DNA of 64,000 bases, taken from assembly GCF_009796845.1 (NCBI RefSeq), contig NZ_CP047025.1, forward strand, positions 2,914,001 to 2,978,000, in the 5' to 3' direction. This DNA comes from Cobetia sp. L2A1. GTDB lineage: Bacteria > Pseudomonadota > Gammaproteobacteria > Pseudomonadales > Halomonadaceae. The number at the start of each line of letters is the position of its first letter. The first letter of the stretch is position 1. The notes beneath the pieces are model-generated. The model was not told the origin of the DNA and did not search any database. It was given only the letters and a program-made list of their open reading frames with translations. Shown one piece after another: positions 18,006-27,459 of this stretch. The position numbers and the translations under genes are program-made.

Positions 18006-18041
18006 ACACCACCCCCGCTGACGAATCAGCGAGGGTGGTGG
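18006..18041 (-). terminator. Stem-loop after ridA
   Basis: On the minus strand a 14-bp stem with one G-U pair closes a UUCG-type loop about 60 bases after the ridA stop. There is no good T run, so termination is likely but not certain. Confidence 0.5.
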
Positions 18042-18102
18042 TAGGACTTGCCACGAATGGCTCTGAGATATCAATCCATCCTGGCGTCAGAACATCGGCA
18101 GA

Positions 18103-18486
18103 TCAGGACAGCGCCAACACGCCTTCCGCTTCAAACAGCACGCCCTTCGGCAGCTCCTTGACGCCAACCGCGGCACGTGCCGGATACGGCTGGGTGAAAT
18201 ACTGCTCCATCAACGTATTCACTACGGCAAAGTTGCTCAGGTCAGTCAAGAACAGGTTGACCTTGACCAGCTGATCCAGACTACCGCCAGCCGCTTCACA
18301 GACTGCCTTGAGGTTGCGGAAGACTTGATCTGCCTGTGCTTCAAAACCACCTTCCACGACTTCCATGGTGGCCGGATCCAGCGGAATCTGACCAGACAGG
18401 AAGACCAGATTCCCTGTCTGTACAGCCTGGGAGTACGGGCCAATCGCTGCGGGTGCGGATTCGGTGGAGATAATCTGCTTGGTCAT
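18103..18486 (-). CDS. ridA: RidA-family reactive enamine/imine deaminase
   Basis: RidA hydrolyses the enamine/imine intermediates released by PLP enzymes and amino-acid oxidases. The 127-residue protein shows the family signatures [16 protein letters not shown] and the catalytic Arg in YPARAAVGV, followed by [11 protein letters not shown]. It starts 48 bases after dadA, with GAGGA upstream, so the two form an operon. DadA produces imino acids, which makes the pairing logical. The usual third gene, the alanine racemase dadX, is absent here. Confidence 0.94.
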   Translation of the reverse strand: MTKQIISTESAPAAIGPYSQAVQTGNLVFLSGQIPLDPATMEVVEGGFEAQADQVFRNLKAVCEAAGGSLDQLVKVNLFLTDLSNFAVVNTLMEQYFTQPYPARAAVGVKELPKGVLFEAEGVLALS

Positions 18487-18534
18487 ACGTAATTCCTCAA
18501 GAAAGTATCATCAATAGGCGAACATCAAGGACGA

Positions 18535-19794
18535 TCAAGCGGCGTAACGACCGAGACTCAGGCCATTAGGATCGATACCGGGTTTGCGGCCATCGATCAG
18601 GTCCGCCAACAGACTCGCACTGCCACAGCTCATGGTCCAGCCCAGGGTGCCGTGCCCCGTGTTCAGCCACAGATTGTCATACTTGGTGCCACCGATGATC
18701 GGTGTGGAGTCCGGTGTCATCGGGCGCAGGCCAGCCCAGAACTCGGCGCGTGCATAGTCGCCTGCTTCAGGGAAGATATCGCGCACGACCATGTCGATGG
18801 TCGCGCGGCGCTTCTCGAGCAATGACAGATCGAATGACGCCAGCTCGGCAGTACCGCCGACACGGATACGGTCATCAAAGCGCGTCAGTGCCACCTTGTA
18901 GGTTTCATCCATGACAGTGGATTGCGGCGCTGCATCGGCGTTGATGATCGGCACTGTCAGACTGTAGCCCTTGACCGGATAGATCGGCAGATCAAGATCA
19001 AGATCCTTGGCCAGGAAGGGCGAGTAGCTTCCCAGACACATGACGTAGCTGTCAGCCATCATCTCACCACGGTCGGTGATGACCTTTTCAATACGGCTGC
19101 CGCTGCGCTGGATACGCTGAATGGTGGTGTCGAAAACGAACGTCACACCAAGGGTATCGCGGCAGTAATCCGCCAGACGATTGGTGAAGAGGTGACAGTC
19201 ACCCGTCTGGTCATCCGGCAAATGCAGTCCGGCAACGAACTTGCCCGGTACACGGGCCAGCGCGGGCTCAACGAGTGCGCAGGCCTCTGCATCCAGCAGG
19301 CTGTGACGTACGCCACAGCCTTCCAGCACCTTCATGTCCTTGCGGACGGATTCAACCTGAGCTTCGGTGCGGAACAACTGCAGCAAGCCCTGCTGACGGT
19401 CTTCATATCGTAGGCCCGTCTCGTCACGCAGTGCATTGATGCACAGACGGCTGTACTCGGAGACGCGCACCATGCGCTCCTTGTTGACGGTATAGCGATC
19501 GCCATTGCAGTTGGCGAACATCTTGACCATGAACTTGGCCATCTGCGGGTCCATGCGCGGCTGGATCTTGAGCGGCGCATGCTCCTGGAACATCCACTTG
19601 ATGGCTTTCTGCGGAATGCCGGGCGCCGCCCAGGGAGAGGAGAAACCAAAGGATACCTGACCGGCATTACCGTAGCTGGTTTCCATCGCTGGCCCGGATT
19701 GGCGATCCACCACCGTCACCTCATGCCCTTGGCGCGCCAGATAATACGCACTGGTAACACCGACAACGCCGCTTCCGAGCACAAGAATCTTCAT
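18535..19794 (-). CDS. dadA: D-amino acid dehydrogenase, FAD-dependent
   Basis: DadA oxidatively deaminates D-alanine and other D-amino acids to 2-oxo acids at the inner membrane, passing electrons to quinone. The 419-residue protein begins with the dinucleotide-binding motif VLGSGVVGVTSAYYLA. It has the family's GLLQLFRT and DDQTGDCHLFTNRL segments, PVKGYSLT, and the C-terminal FAD motif GLRPMTPDSTPIIG followed by LNTGHGTLGWTMSCGS. GGAG lies 9 bases upstream of the ATG. It is cotranscribed with ridA. In pseudomonads dadA is controlled by an Lrp-type regulator; no such gene is adjacent here. Confidence 0.95.
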   Translation of the reverse strand: MKILVLGSGVVGVTSAYYLARQGHEVTVVDRQSGPAMETSYGNAGQVSFGFSSPWAAPGIPQKAIKWMFQEHAPLKIQPRMDPQMAKFMVKMFANCNGDRYTVNKERMVRVSEYSRLCINALRDETGLRYEDRQQGLLQLFRTEAQVESVRKDMKVLEGCGVRHSLLDAEACALVEPALARVPGKFVAGLHLPDDQTGDCHLFTNRLADYCRDTLGVTFVFDTTIQRIQRSGSRIEKVITDRGEMMADSYVMCLGSYSPFLAKDLDLDLPIYPVKGYSLTVPIINADAAPQSTVMDETYKVALTRFDDRIRVGGTAELASFDLSLLEKRRATIDMVVRDIFPEAGDYARAEFWAGLRPMTPDSTPIIGGTKYDNLWLNTGHGTLGWTMSCGSASLLADLIDGRKPGIDPNGLSLGRYAA

Positions 19795-20021
19795 ATTGAC
19801 CTACTCCGTGACTGCAAACCGCACTCTGCGGAAAATGAAAAGAAAATCCTGCACTGATCAGCACCGGATAAATCCGAGAGGTCATCACCGAGTAGCGTAC
19901 TACCAGCAGCTGCTTGACCTGAATACCACTAGTATAGAGCCGAGCCTCAACACTATTATTCTGTTGTTTAGCCATTAATCAGAAAAATACTAGGTTATTT
20001 TGCCAGCATGCTAGTGCTAAC

Positions 20022-20064
20022 CAACAAAAAAGCGGCCATTTTTAGAATGGCCGCTTTTTTGTTG
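20022..20064. terminator. Symmetrical terminator after the MATE transporter gene
   Basis: The 19-base arms (20022-20040 and 20046-20064) pair perfectly around a 5-base loop. They contain an A6 tract, a GC core and a T6 tract, with extra pairing beyond the T tract. It lies 67 bases after the MATE stop on the minus strand. Confidence 0.9.
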
Positions 20065-20130
20065 TCGTACTGCGTAGCAATACTGTCTCGCTCACCGCTC
20101 AGAGCATACTGCTGCGCGATGCAATCAAGC

Positions 20131-21525
20131 TCAGGGAGAAGCGCCCGCGCAAGCAGCGCGCGTAGACTTTCCCAGGTTACCGATGGCCTGACGGTACAAT
20201 CGCCAGGCAACGATACCGGCCAACAAGTTACCGATGGCGGCACCGATGGCGACCCCACGCAGTCCATCAATCTGCGCCCCTAACCATACCGCCGGCAGGA
20301 AACACACGAAAAGACGCACGAAGGACAGAAGCGTTGCGCGCAATGGCCAACCCAGCGCATTGGCAGCAGAAACAACTAGCATGCAGATACCCAAAAAGGC
20401 ATAGCTAGGTAGCATCCACGGCACCATCAGCATCAATGCATCCGCCACTTCACTGTTCCCCACCAACACATTCGCCAACGGCGACGCCAGCAAGGTCATG
20501 ATCACGCCCAGAATCAGCTGCCAGACAATGACGACTCGTGCGACAAGATTCATCAGTCGCCGTACTTCCTGCCAGCGGCCTGCGCCGTAGCAACGCCCCA
20601 ACCAGGGTGGCAACGACATGGTCAGGGCCAGCACCACAATCAGCGAGAAGGTCTCCAGCCGTGAGGCAATGCCCCAGGCTGCCACCTGCGTCTGCCCAAG
20701 ACTTGCGACAATCGCCGTGACCAGCATGGCCGCCAGCGCAGGCATCATCTGCGACAACACGGCAGGCGCTGCAATACCCATCAATTGACGACGAGAATTG
20801 CGCCATTCCTGCAACAGTCCGTGAGTTTCGATCCAGCGCCGCCCTGAAATATTGACCAGCGTGATGGCCAGCCCAATGGCGAACGCCAATAGCGTCGCCC
20901 AAGCGGCGCCAGCCAGTCCAAAACCGGGTATCGGACCGAGCCCGAAGATCAACAGCGGATCAAGCGCAAGATTCAAGAGACTGGTGACCAGCATCATCAC
21001 ACCTGGCAACCGAGTGTTACCGTGCGCACGGAACAGGCTATAGAACACATAGGCCATCGCCCCCAGCCAGCTTGCCATCAACCACGGGCCCCAGTATTGC
21101 TCGATCAGCGCGAGCTCCTGATCATTGGCGCCCAGTAAATGAAAGGCTGGCACACGTACAATCCAGAGCAGTAGCATTAATAGTGCAAGCACACTGCCAG
21201 ACGCGAGTACCACCACTCCCCCCAGGCGGCGCGCACGCTCATCCTCTTCTGCACCCAGCGTACGCGAGATAATGGCGGCAATCGCAATTCCCATCCCGAC
21301 CTGAACACCAATGATGAGAAACGTCAGCGGGAAGGTAAAGGATTGCGCCGCCAACGGCGCCGTACCCAGACGAGACACAAAAGCAGCATCAACCAGGTTG
21401 AAGCCCAGTAACCCCATGATGCCGATCGTCATGGGCAAGGTACTGCGCCACAGCCGCGACAGCAGCTCACTCGTCGTTGGACAAGCATATGACGAGGATG
21501 GGGATGGCGTAATTCTCGAAGACAT
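20131..21525 (-). CDS. MATE-family multidrug efflux transporter
   Basis: The 464-residue protein has twelve likely membrane helices in two halves and typical MATE motifs (FNLVDAAFVSRLGTAPLAAQSF, read in parts, and SRTLGAEEDERAR in the first half; WGIASRLETFSLIVVLAL in the second). MATE proteins expel cationic or amphipathic compounds in exchange for Na+ or H+. I chose the ATG at 21525, with GGGAG 7 bases upstream; the frame is open 33 codons further without homology. A LysR gene is divergent 333 bases away and is the natural candidate regulator. The substrate is unknown. Confidence 0.9.
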   Translation of the reverse strand: MSSRITPSPSSSYACPTTSELLSRLWRSTLPMTIGIMGLLGFNLVDAAFVSRLGTAPLAAQSFTFPLTFLIIGVQVGMGIAIAAIISRTLGAEEDERARRLGGVVVLASGSVLALLMLLLWIVRVPAFHLLGANDQELALIEQYWGPWLMASWLGAMAYVFYSLFRAHGNTRLPGVMMLVTSLLNLALDPLLIFGLGPIPGFGLAGAAWATLLAFAIGLAITLVNISGRRWIETHGLLQEWRNSRRQLMGIAAPAVLSQMMPALAAMLVTAIVASLGQTQVAAWGIASRLETFSLIVVLALTMSLPPWLGRCYGAGRWQEVRRLMNLVARVVIVWQLILGVIMTLLASPLANVLVGNSEVADALMLMVPWMLPSYAFLGICMLVVSAANALGWPLRATLLSFVRLFVCFLPAVWLGAQIDGLRGVAIGAAIGNLLAGIVAWRLYRQAIGNLGKSTRAACAGASP

Positions 21526-21858
21526 CGACTCACTCCCAGCATGCCAGGCATCGCTGGTCAGAAAATGACAAGGGTCCAAGGGCAGTACCCTTGTGGCTAG
21601 AGGGACAATTCTAGGGCTTTGCATGGCATGTCGATAGCATCAAGAAAACATGACTTTGATGCATTATCGGCAACATAAAAGGCGATAAAATAGGTTGATA
21701 CGTAGCTTTAGAGGAAACAGTCGTCGTGCTAAGCTTTGCAAATCATACAATCTTGCCGTCGACGCACACCTTGCGAGACCGATAGGCACGCCACTTCCTG
21801 CTACCAAGACAACTGGCGGAGTGGCCACTTTCCCGATTGCATCACGAGAGGTCAGACC
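21526..21858. other. Divergent promoter region of the MATE gene and its LysR neighbour
   Basis: No gene is seen. The region should hold two divergent promoters and a LysR operator. I could not pick a clear T-N11-A site. Confidence 0.5.
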
Positions 21859-22821
21859 GTGGATAAAGCATCCCGCTTGTTGCTGTTTCTAGATGTGGTG
21901 GAGACGCATAGTTTTTCCAAGGCGGCAGATCATCGCCAGGTCAACCGCTCGGTGGTTTCCAAGCAGATTAGCCGTCTGGAAGAAGAGCTACAGATTCGCC
22001 TGTTCAATCGCTCCACCCGCTCATTGGCATTGACTGATGCCGGACGTGAAATTCACCAGCATGCACTGCGGCTGCGTGAAATCCTGGAAGATACCGACGA
22101 TGTAGCGGGTGCCTATCAGGATGGGCCGCGCGGTGTACTCAAGATCACCAGCCCTAGTCATTTCGGCCGCACCTATGTGGCCCAAGCAGTTCGCCTCTAT
22201 ATGGAGCGCTACCCGGATACCCAGGTAGAAGTTCGCCTGGAAGACCATCTGACGGATATCATCGGCGGTGGATATGATCTCGCCATCCGCATGTCAGAAC
22301 TTGAAGATTCCAACCTGATCGCACGTCCGCTGGCAGCGCATCGCCACCTGATCTGTGCATCTCCAGCCTTCATCGAGCGCTATGGGATGCCGAAGACGCC
22401 CGAAGATCTTTCAGGCCTTCCAGCGGCCGTCTATTCTCGGGATGGTTTCATTCTTGATCGCATTCGGGTATGCAGCGAAAGTGGCGTCGAGGAAAAGATC
22501 TCGCTGGACTCACGCCTCAAGGTCAATGACGGAGAAGTCCTGCTCAGTGCGATCAAATCAGGCGCCTGCTACGGCATGGTGTCGGCCATCAACCTCAATG
22601 ATGAGATACTCACCGGCGAGTTGATCCCGCTGCTGACCGATGTCCCGATGAAGCCGCTCCCCTCGATCCATCTGGTCTATCCGCATCGCCAGTACTTGCC
22701 GCAGAAGACGCGTCGTTTCAGCGATTGCCTGCAGGAAGTGGTGGGAACGCCGCCGGTCTGGGAGCAGCGAATTCCGGGCTTCGATAGCATGTACGGTTAC
22801 GGCAAGGACTGCGGCGGCTGA
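21859..22821 (+). CDS. LysR-type transcriptional regulator
   Basis: The 320-residue protein belongs to the group with the N terminus LLLFLDVVETHSFSKAA and the recognition helix VNRSVVSKQISRLEEELQIRLF. The effector domain follows (RGVLKITSPSHFGRTYV, LEDHLTDIIGGGYDLAIRM). I chose the GTG at 21859, which has AGAGG 7 bases upstream and gives the family length. The frame is open 41 codons further with no homology. It is divergent from a MATE exporter gene and may control it. Confidence 0.88.
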   Translation: MDKASRLLLFLDVVETHSFSKAADHRQVNRSVVSKQISRLEEELQIRLFNRSTRSLALTDAGREIHQHALRLREILEDTDDVAGAYQDGPRGVLKITSPSHFGRTYVAQAVRLYMERYPDTQVEVRLEDHLTDIIGGGYDLAIRMSELEDSNLIARPLAAHRHLICASPAFIERYGMPKTPEDLSGLPAAVYSRDGFILDRIRVCSESGVEEKISLDSRLKVNDGEVLLSAIKSGACYGMVSAINLNDEILTGELIPLLTDVPMKPLPSIHLVYPHRQYLPQKTRRFSDCLQEVVGTPPVWEQRIPGFDSMYGYGKDCGG

Positions 22822-22853
22822 TATCGTTAGAACGCGTATCAAGGCCAAGCACC

Positions 22854-22889
22854 GAAACGCCCGCCATGCAGATGCATGACGGGCGTTTC
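22854..22889. terminator. Terminator between the LysR gene and the EAL gene
   Basis: The 10-base outer arms (22854-22863 and 22880-22889) enclose a second paired segment. The hairpin sits between convergent genes and has TTTC at its plus-strand edge. Confidence 0.7.
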
Positions 22890-22938
22890 AATGTCTCACG
22901 TCGTATTCCTTTACATCATGATGTCCTGCAAACGCCGT

Positions 22939-24669
22939 TCATTCTCCACGGAGCTCGGCGCACGGGCGGATATACGGCTTGCGATTCAGCCATTCAATCA
23001 ATTCTGGAAGACGTTTGGGGCGTGCATAGCGAAAACCTTGCACCAGATGACAGCCCATTTCGATCAACAGGCGCTCCTGCTCAGCCGTTTCGACACCTTC
23101 TGCCAACACTTCCATCCCAAGGCTATCTGCCAGGGAAATGGCATGGGACACGATAGCGCGATCCCGCGAGTCATGATCAAGACAACGCACAAATTGCTGA
23201 TCAATCTTGAGGCGACATGCACGCAAGTCGCGTACATAAAGCAATGATGCAAAACCGGTACCGAAATCATCGATGGCCAAGCGCACTCCACGATCAATCA
23301 GACCCGTCAGCCGCTCTACGACACTATCGAGATCCGGCACGCGTGAGGACTCGGTGATCTCAAGTTCCAATCGCTCTGGTGCGAAATCATGTCGGGCCAA
23401 TACCTCTGACACCCTTGCCGGGAAGCCGGGGTCACGAAATTCTTGAGCAGAGACATTGATCGCTACCGACAGCGGCTTGCCATCTGGCGTAACCAAATCC
23501 CGCGTCGCCTGCAGCGCGGTATCCATGACACGCGCACCTACCGTACCGATCAACCCGTACTGCTCGGCCAGCGGAATAAAACGTCCTGGCCCGATGGTGC
23601 CAAGTTCCGGATGATCCCAGCGAACGAGCACTTCAACCCCGACCGCTTGGCCACTGACAAGATCAAACTGTGGCTGGAAGGCAAGATCCAGTTCCTCAAG
23701 ATGCTCGCGCAGGTCACTGGTCAGACGATAATCATTGAGATGACGCATGTGAGCACCCGGCGAGAACACATGCAACGCCCCACACACATCAAGGTCATCA
23801 TTCTCGCCATGCAGCATGGCCAGCTCTGCTAGATGCATCAGACGATGGGCACGCCGCGCATGTAGCGGCGCAAGACTGATACCGACCCGGGCTGTCACCG
23901 GCAGTGTCTTGCCATCCAGGCGCATCAATGTGGTCAGACGCTCGCATAGCTCGCTGGCTCGCGTGATCAATGCGGCCTCATCTCCCTTGAAGAACAGCGC
24001 AAAGGCATTACCCAGCGGACGACACACCAGCGCATCACGATATTGGAGTGACATGGACTCTGCCATGCGTTCCAACAACGGGTCTATCCGCTCAGCACCA
24101 TGGGCTGAATTGATGATTTCCAGATGCGTCAGGGAGAGATAGATGATGCCGCCGTCGGTAGCCTCCTCGACCAGCAACTCATCTACCTGGGCATTAAAGC
24201 GGTCACGTGATAACAGATTGATCGGCTGCAAACGACGCAGTGCAATCAGTGCCTTGTCTCCGAGCCCCGACGCTCTGGCTTCTGCCAATCCCGAGAAAGG
24301 GGCCTTGAGACGCACACGACGCTCACTCACTGGCTCCAGGCGTGGGCGCGCCAGCCCGAAGAGTTCTTGCCAGCCGCAGGTATTGGCGACCAGTTGCTCA
24401 TCATCGAATACCGCCATTCTCCACGGTAGATTGGTCTGCTGCACTAACAGCCAATCACCAAATCCGCCAGTAATACCGACCAGCCAGAAACCCGGCTGGC
24501 CACTCAGCCCACAAGGCTCGGGCATAAAGGGCACAGGGAATGGCAGCTCTGGCTGGCTCTCTGCCTGACGGGCACGCGGAGTGCTCCAGGCGAGCTGGCC
24601 GAATCGATCATAGATCCACAAGGGCTCTTCAATGGAAGACAGTAGTCTGATCAGGATATCGAGAGGCAC
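22939..24669 (-). CDS. GGDEF(degenerate)-EAL protein, probable c-di-GMP phosphodiesterase
   Basis: The 576-residue protein has a PAS-like N terminus (about 1-130), a GGDEF-fold domain (about 150-300) in which the signature is replaced by LGNAFALFF, so it should not make c-di-GMP, and a C-terminal EAL domain (about 315-570). The EAL domain keeps the expected catalytic residues: Glu346 in EVLVRW, Asn405 in INVSAQEF, Glu437 in LEITES, the Asp pair in DDFGTG, Lys488 in KIDQQFV and Glu524 in AEGVET. It is therefore likely an active phosphodiesterase lowering c-di-GMP. No membrane helices are evident. The start codon is GTG with a GGCGGGG ribosome-binding site. Confidence 0.9.
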   Translation of the reverse strand: MPLDILIRLLSSIEEPLWIYDRFGQLAWSTPRARQAESQPELPFPVPFMPEPCGLSGQPGFWLVGITGGFGDWLLVQQTNLPWRMAVFDDEQLVANTCGWQELFGLARPRLEPVSERRVRLKAPFSGLAEARASGLGDKALIALRRLQPINLLSRDRFNAQVDELLVEEATDGGIIYLSLTHLEIINSAHGAERIDPLLERMAESMSLQYRDALVCRPLGNAFALFFKGDEAALITRASELCERLTTLMRLDGKTLPVTARVGISLAPLHARRAHRLMHLAELAMLHGENDDLDVCGALHVFSPGAHMRHLNDYRLTSDLREHLEELDLAFQPQFDLVSGQAVGVEVLVRWDHPELGTIGPGRFIPLAEQYGLIGTVGARVMDTALQATRDLVTPDGKPLSVAINVSAQEFRDPGFPARVSEVLARHDFAPERLELEITESSRVPDLDSVVERLTGLIDRGVRLAIDDFGTGFASLLYVRDLRACRLKIDQQFVRCLDHDSRDRAIVSHAISLADSLGMEVLAEGVETAEQERLLIEMGCHLVQGFRYARPKRLPELIEWLNRKPYIRPCAELRGE

Positions 24670-25082
24670 GTTTACCCCGCCTATGGTGACAAAGAAAAAT
24701 CCTTTCGGTCCTGTTCAACAGCGCACGCGTACTGCGCGCTATATTTTCACCACCAAGCGTGAGACAAAATGACCCAGCTTATGGTGAACACACCAACAGG
24801 AACTCAGTGCCGCTATACAAAAGCACACACACGAACTCTATAAACGAACAATGGTCGCTTGAGTCTATGCCAAGCCGTGGGGAAGGTACCAAGGCTATTT
24901 TCTTGGCAACTCAACGCTTGGATCTCGACCATGACATTCCAGGGTGTGTAAAGCTATGTATAACTTGTGTTACAACGCCTTGCCTCAGTGGCGTCAGGCC
25001 ATGGGGAAGAGTAGGATAGGCGCCCGTTTCGCCCGGACCGGATCCCGGGCGCCGAATCCATCGGTCAAAGAAATTCTCCGTC
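24670..25082. other. Intergenic region between divergent EAL gene and que operon
   Basis: No gene is convincing. A GC-rich hairpin at 25019-25053 lies in the queC leader. I looked for a preQ1 riboswitch and did not recognise one. Confidence 0.5.
25019..25053 (+). promoter_or_regulatory. GC-rich stem-loop in the queC leader
   Basis: The 8-base arms GGCGCCCG (25019-25026) and CGGGCGCC (25046-25053) pair perfectly around a 19-base loop, 29 bases before the queC start codon. No T run follows, so it is not a terminator. Any regulatory role is unproven. Confidence 0.4.
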
Positions 25083-25826
25083 ATGACTCAACACGTCCCG
25101 AATTCCGCTACACCCTCCAGCACTCCAGCCACTGACATTACTGCTGCGCCCCGCGCGGTCGTCATCTATTCAGGCGGCATGGACTCCTACACCGTATTGC
25201 ATCAGGCACTGAAGGAAGGCTTCGAGGTACATGCCCTCTCCTTCCATTACGGCCAACGCCACTCGCGTGAACTTGATGTTGCTCGCTCGGTCTGTGAATC
25301 ACTGGGCGTCTCCCACGAAATCGTGGATATACGCGCCATTCATGGCCTCATCAGTAATTCAGCGCTGACCAATACCGCTCACGCGATGCCTAAGGCGGAT
25401 TACGACGAGGACTCCATGACCTCGACCGTCGTGCCCAATCGCAACATGATCCTGTTGTCATTGGCGATCGCCAAGGCCGTCAACATCGAGGCGGATGTCT
25501 GTTTCTATGGTGCCCACGGTGGTGATCATGTGCTCTACCCGGATTGCCGCCCCGAGTTTGTCGACAAGATGAACGCGGTCGCCGCGATCGCCAATTTCTC
25601 TCCCATCGAGATTCGCGCGCCCTTCCTGCATGCGCGCAAGGACGAGATTCTGGCCGCCGGCATCGCCATGCAGCTGGACTACAGCCAGACCTGGACCTGT
25701 TATGAAGGTCGTGAACTGGCCTGTGGCGAATGTGGTAGCTGCCGTGAGCGTCTTGAGGCATTTGCCCATCACGGTCTGAGCGATCCGCTGAGCTATGTCT
25801 CAGCCAAGGATGCGGGCACTCGCTGA
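25083..25826 (+). CDS. queC: 7-cyano-7-deazaguanine synthase
   Basis: QueC converts carboxy-deazaguanine to preQ0 with ATP and ammonia, in the synthesis of the tRNA base queuosine. The 247-residue protein shows the PP-loop [19 protein letters not shown], the segment [14 protein letters not shown] and the C-terminal zinc cluster [14 protein letters not shown]. Its stop codon shares a base with the queE start. The first roughly 20 residues are a low-complexity Thr/Ala/Pro leader not usual for the family. A later start is not obvious, so I keep ATG 25083. Confidence 0.95.
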   Translation: MTQHVPNSATPSSTPATDITAAPRAVVIYSGGMDSYTVLHQALKEGFEVHALSFHYGQRHSRELDVARSVCESLGVSHEIVDIRAIHGLISNSALTNTAHAMPKADYDEDSMTSTVVPNRNMILLSLAIAKAVNIEADVCFYGAHGGDHVLYPDCRPEFVDKMNAVAAIANFSPIEIRAPFLHARKDEILAAGIAMQLDYSQTWTCYEGRELACGECGSCRERLEAFAHHGLSDPLSYVSAKDAGTR

Positions 25827-26518
25827 TGTATACGGTAAAAGAAGCTTTCTACACCCTGCAAGGTGAAGGCGCTCGCGCCGGTCGTGCCAGCGTGTTCTGT
25901 CGCTTTGCCGGCTGCAATCTGTGGAGTGGCCGCGAACGTGATCGCGACACCTCGATATGCCGTTTCTGCGACACCGACTTTGTGGGCACCGATGGTCAGA
26001 ATGGTGGCAAGTTTCGCGAAGCGCAGGCACTGGCCGACTTCCTCACCGGTTTGTGGCCAGAGCATTCAGGCATCGCGACACCCTATGTCGTCTTCACTGG
26101 CGGGGAACCGCTTCTGCAGCTGGATAGCGCCTTGATCGACGCCATGCATGCTCGCGGCTTTGAAATTGCGGTAGAAACCAATGGCACAGTCATTCCGCCT
26201 GCGGGTATCGATTGGCTCTGCGTCAGTCCCAAGGGCACCAGCACACTGGTAATTGAGAGGGGTGACGAGCTGAAGCTGGTCTACCCACAGCCGGAAGCAT
26301 TGCCAGAGCGCTTCGCCAGCCTGGATTTCGCGAACTTTTATCTGCAGCCGCTGGATACCGCCGCGCTCGATGCGCTACCGGCACCCGCCGCGGCACTCAC
26401 GCATTACCGTGAAGTGCTGGCACGAGACACGCCCATGGCCCAGTGCGTCAATTACTGCATGGCCAATCCTCAGTGGCAGCTGTCGCTACAGACTCACAAA
26501 ATCAGTGGTATCGATTGA
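25826..26518 (+). CDS. queE: 7-carboxy-7-deazaguanine synthase (radical SAM)
   Basis: QueE rearranges 6-carboxytetrahydropterin to carboxy-deazaguanine. The 230-residue protein has the spread cysteine motif of Burkholderia-type QueE: FCRFAGCNLW, about a dozen further residues, then CRFCDTDFVGTDG. It also has the radical-SAM GGEPLLQ motif and the substrate segment ETNGT. It overlaps queC and queD by one base each, so the operon is tightly coupled. The C-terminal part (PMAQCVNYCMANPQWQLSLQ, then HK) is intact. Confidence 0.95.
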   Translation: MYTVKEAFYTLQGEGARAGRASVFCRFAGCNLWSGRERDRDTSICRFCDTDFVGTDGQNGGKFREAQALADFLTGLWPEHSGIATPYVVFTGGEPLLQLDSALIDAMHARGFEIAVETNGTVIPPAGIDWLCVSPKGTSTLVIERGDELKLVYPQPEALPERFASLDFANFYLQPLDTAALDALPAPAAALTHYREVLARDTPMAQCVNYCMANPQWQLSLQTHKISGID

Positions 26519-27459
26519 TGATGGCAATGACAACCAAGACCCTGTTCGTCAGAGCACTGACGGCGCTGGATGCCTCCGCCTGGAGCAACACACGTGGCCT
26601 TTACGGCATCAGTCAGCACCTCGACATCGAACTGGATGGCGAGGTAGGCCATGACGGCATGCTGTTCGACTTCGGGAATGTAAAGCCGTGGGCGAAGACG
26701 CTGATCGACCAGGACGCCGATCACACCTTGATCGTCCCGACCCTGGCCGAGGGCATCAGTGTCACCGACTGCCTGGAAGGCCTGTCGCTCCGCTTTACCC
26801 AGCCCTACGCCATGGAAGTGCGCGGGCCGCGTCAGGCCTTCTGTCTATTGCCAGTCGCCGAGATCACCGACGAAGTCATGACTCAGCACTTCGAGACGTT
26901 GCTGATGCGCAGGCTTCCGCCACGCGTTGATGCCATTCGCGTCACGTTGCGCAATGAAGTCATCGAGGGCGCGTCCTACACCTACAGCCATGGCCTGCGT
27001 CATCACACCGGTAACTGTCAGCGTATTGCACACGGCCATCGCTCGCCGCTTGTCATCGAGCGCAACGGTGAACGTGATGCGATGCTTGAGCGAGAGTGGG
27101 CCGAGAAGCTGCATGACCGCTATCTGGCGGAAGAGGCGGATCTAGTCGATCGTCCGGGACGGGACATGGTGTTCAGCTACGAAGCGCCGCAGGGCAAGTT
27201 CCGCATCCGCCTGCCGCGGCAGCAGGTCTGGCTGCTACCAACGCCGACCACCATCGAGTGGATCGCCGATTGGCTGGCGCGCCAGATCGCACTGGCGAGC
27301 GGCGATGCGATTCGCGTAGAGGCCTACGAAGGCATCAACAAGGGCGCGATTGCACGCCATACTGCTGAAAGCGCCCGCCAGCCACTGATTCTACCCACCA
27401 CGGTCATGACCGATGCAGTCGCGCCCAGCGAAGACAAGGCAAACAGCGAGAGCTCATGA
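26518..27459 (+). CDS. queD: Two-domain 6-carboxytetrahydropterin synthase-like protein (QueD)
   Basis: QueD makes 6-carboxytetrahydropterin from dihydroneopterin triphosphate. This 313-residue protein is about twice the usual length and appears to be two T-fold domains in tandem. The N-terminal one carries the LFDFGNVKPWAK segment and the Asp68-His69 pair expected of the catalytic D-H. The C-terminal one carries the zinc/thiol motif, His158, Cys167 and HGH at 172-174. Together they make one complete set. Its place after queC-queE supports the function. Three ATG codons compete at the start (26518, 26521, 26527); the first overlaps the queE stop. The family assignment is good; activity as sole QueD is inferred. 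Confidence 0.85.
   Translation: MMAMTTKTLFVRALTALDASAWSNTRGLYGISQHLDIELDGEVGHDGMLFDFGNVKPWAKTLIDQDADHTLIVPTLAEGISVTDCLEGLSLRFTQPYAMEVRGPRQAFCLLPVAEITDEVMTQHFETLLMRRLPPRVDAIRVTLRNEVIEGASYTYSHGLRHHTGNCQRIAHGHRSPLVIERNGERDAMLEREWAEKLHDRYLAEEADLVDRPGRDMVFSYEAPQGKFRIRLPRQQVWLLPTPTTIEWIADWLARQIALASGDAIRVEAYEGINKGAIARHTAESARQPLILPTTVMTDAVAPSEDKANSESS

Noticed and set aside
24950..25082. Search for a preQ1 riboswitch before queC
   Set aside because: No sequence resembling the known preQ1 classes could be recognised.
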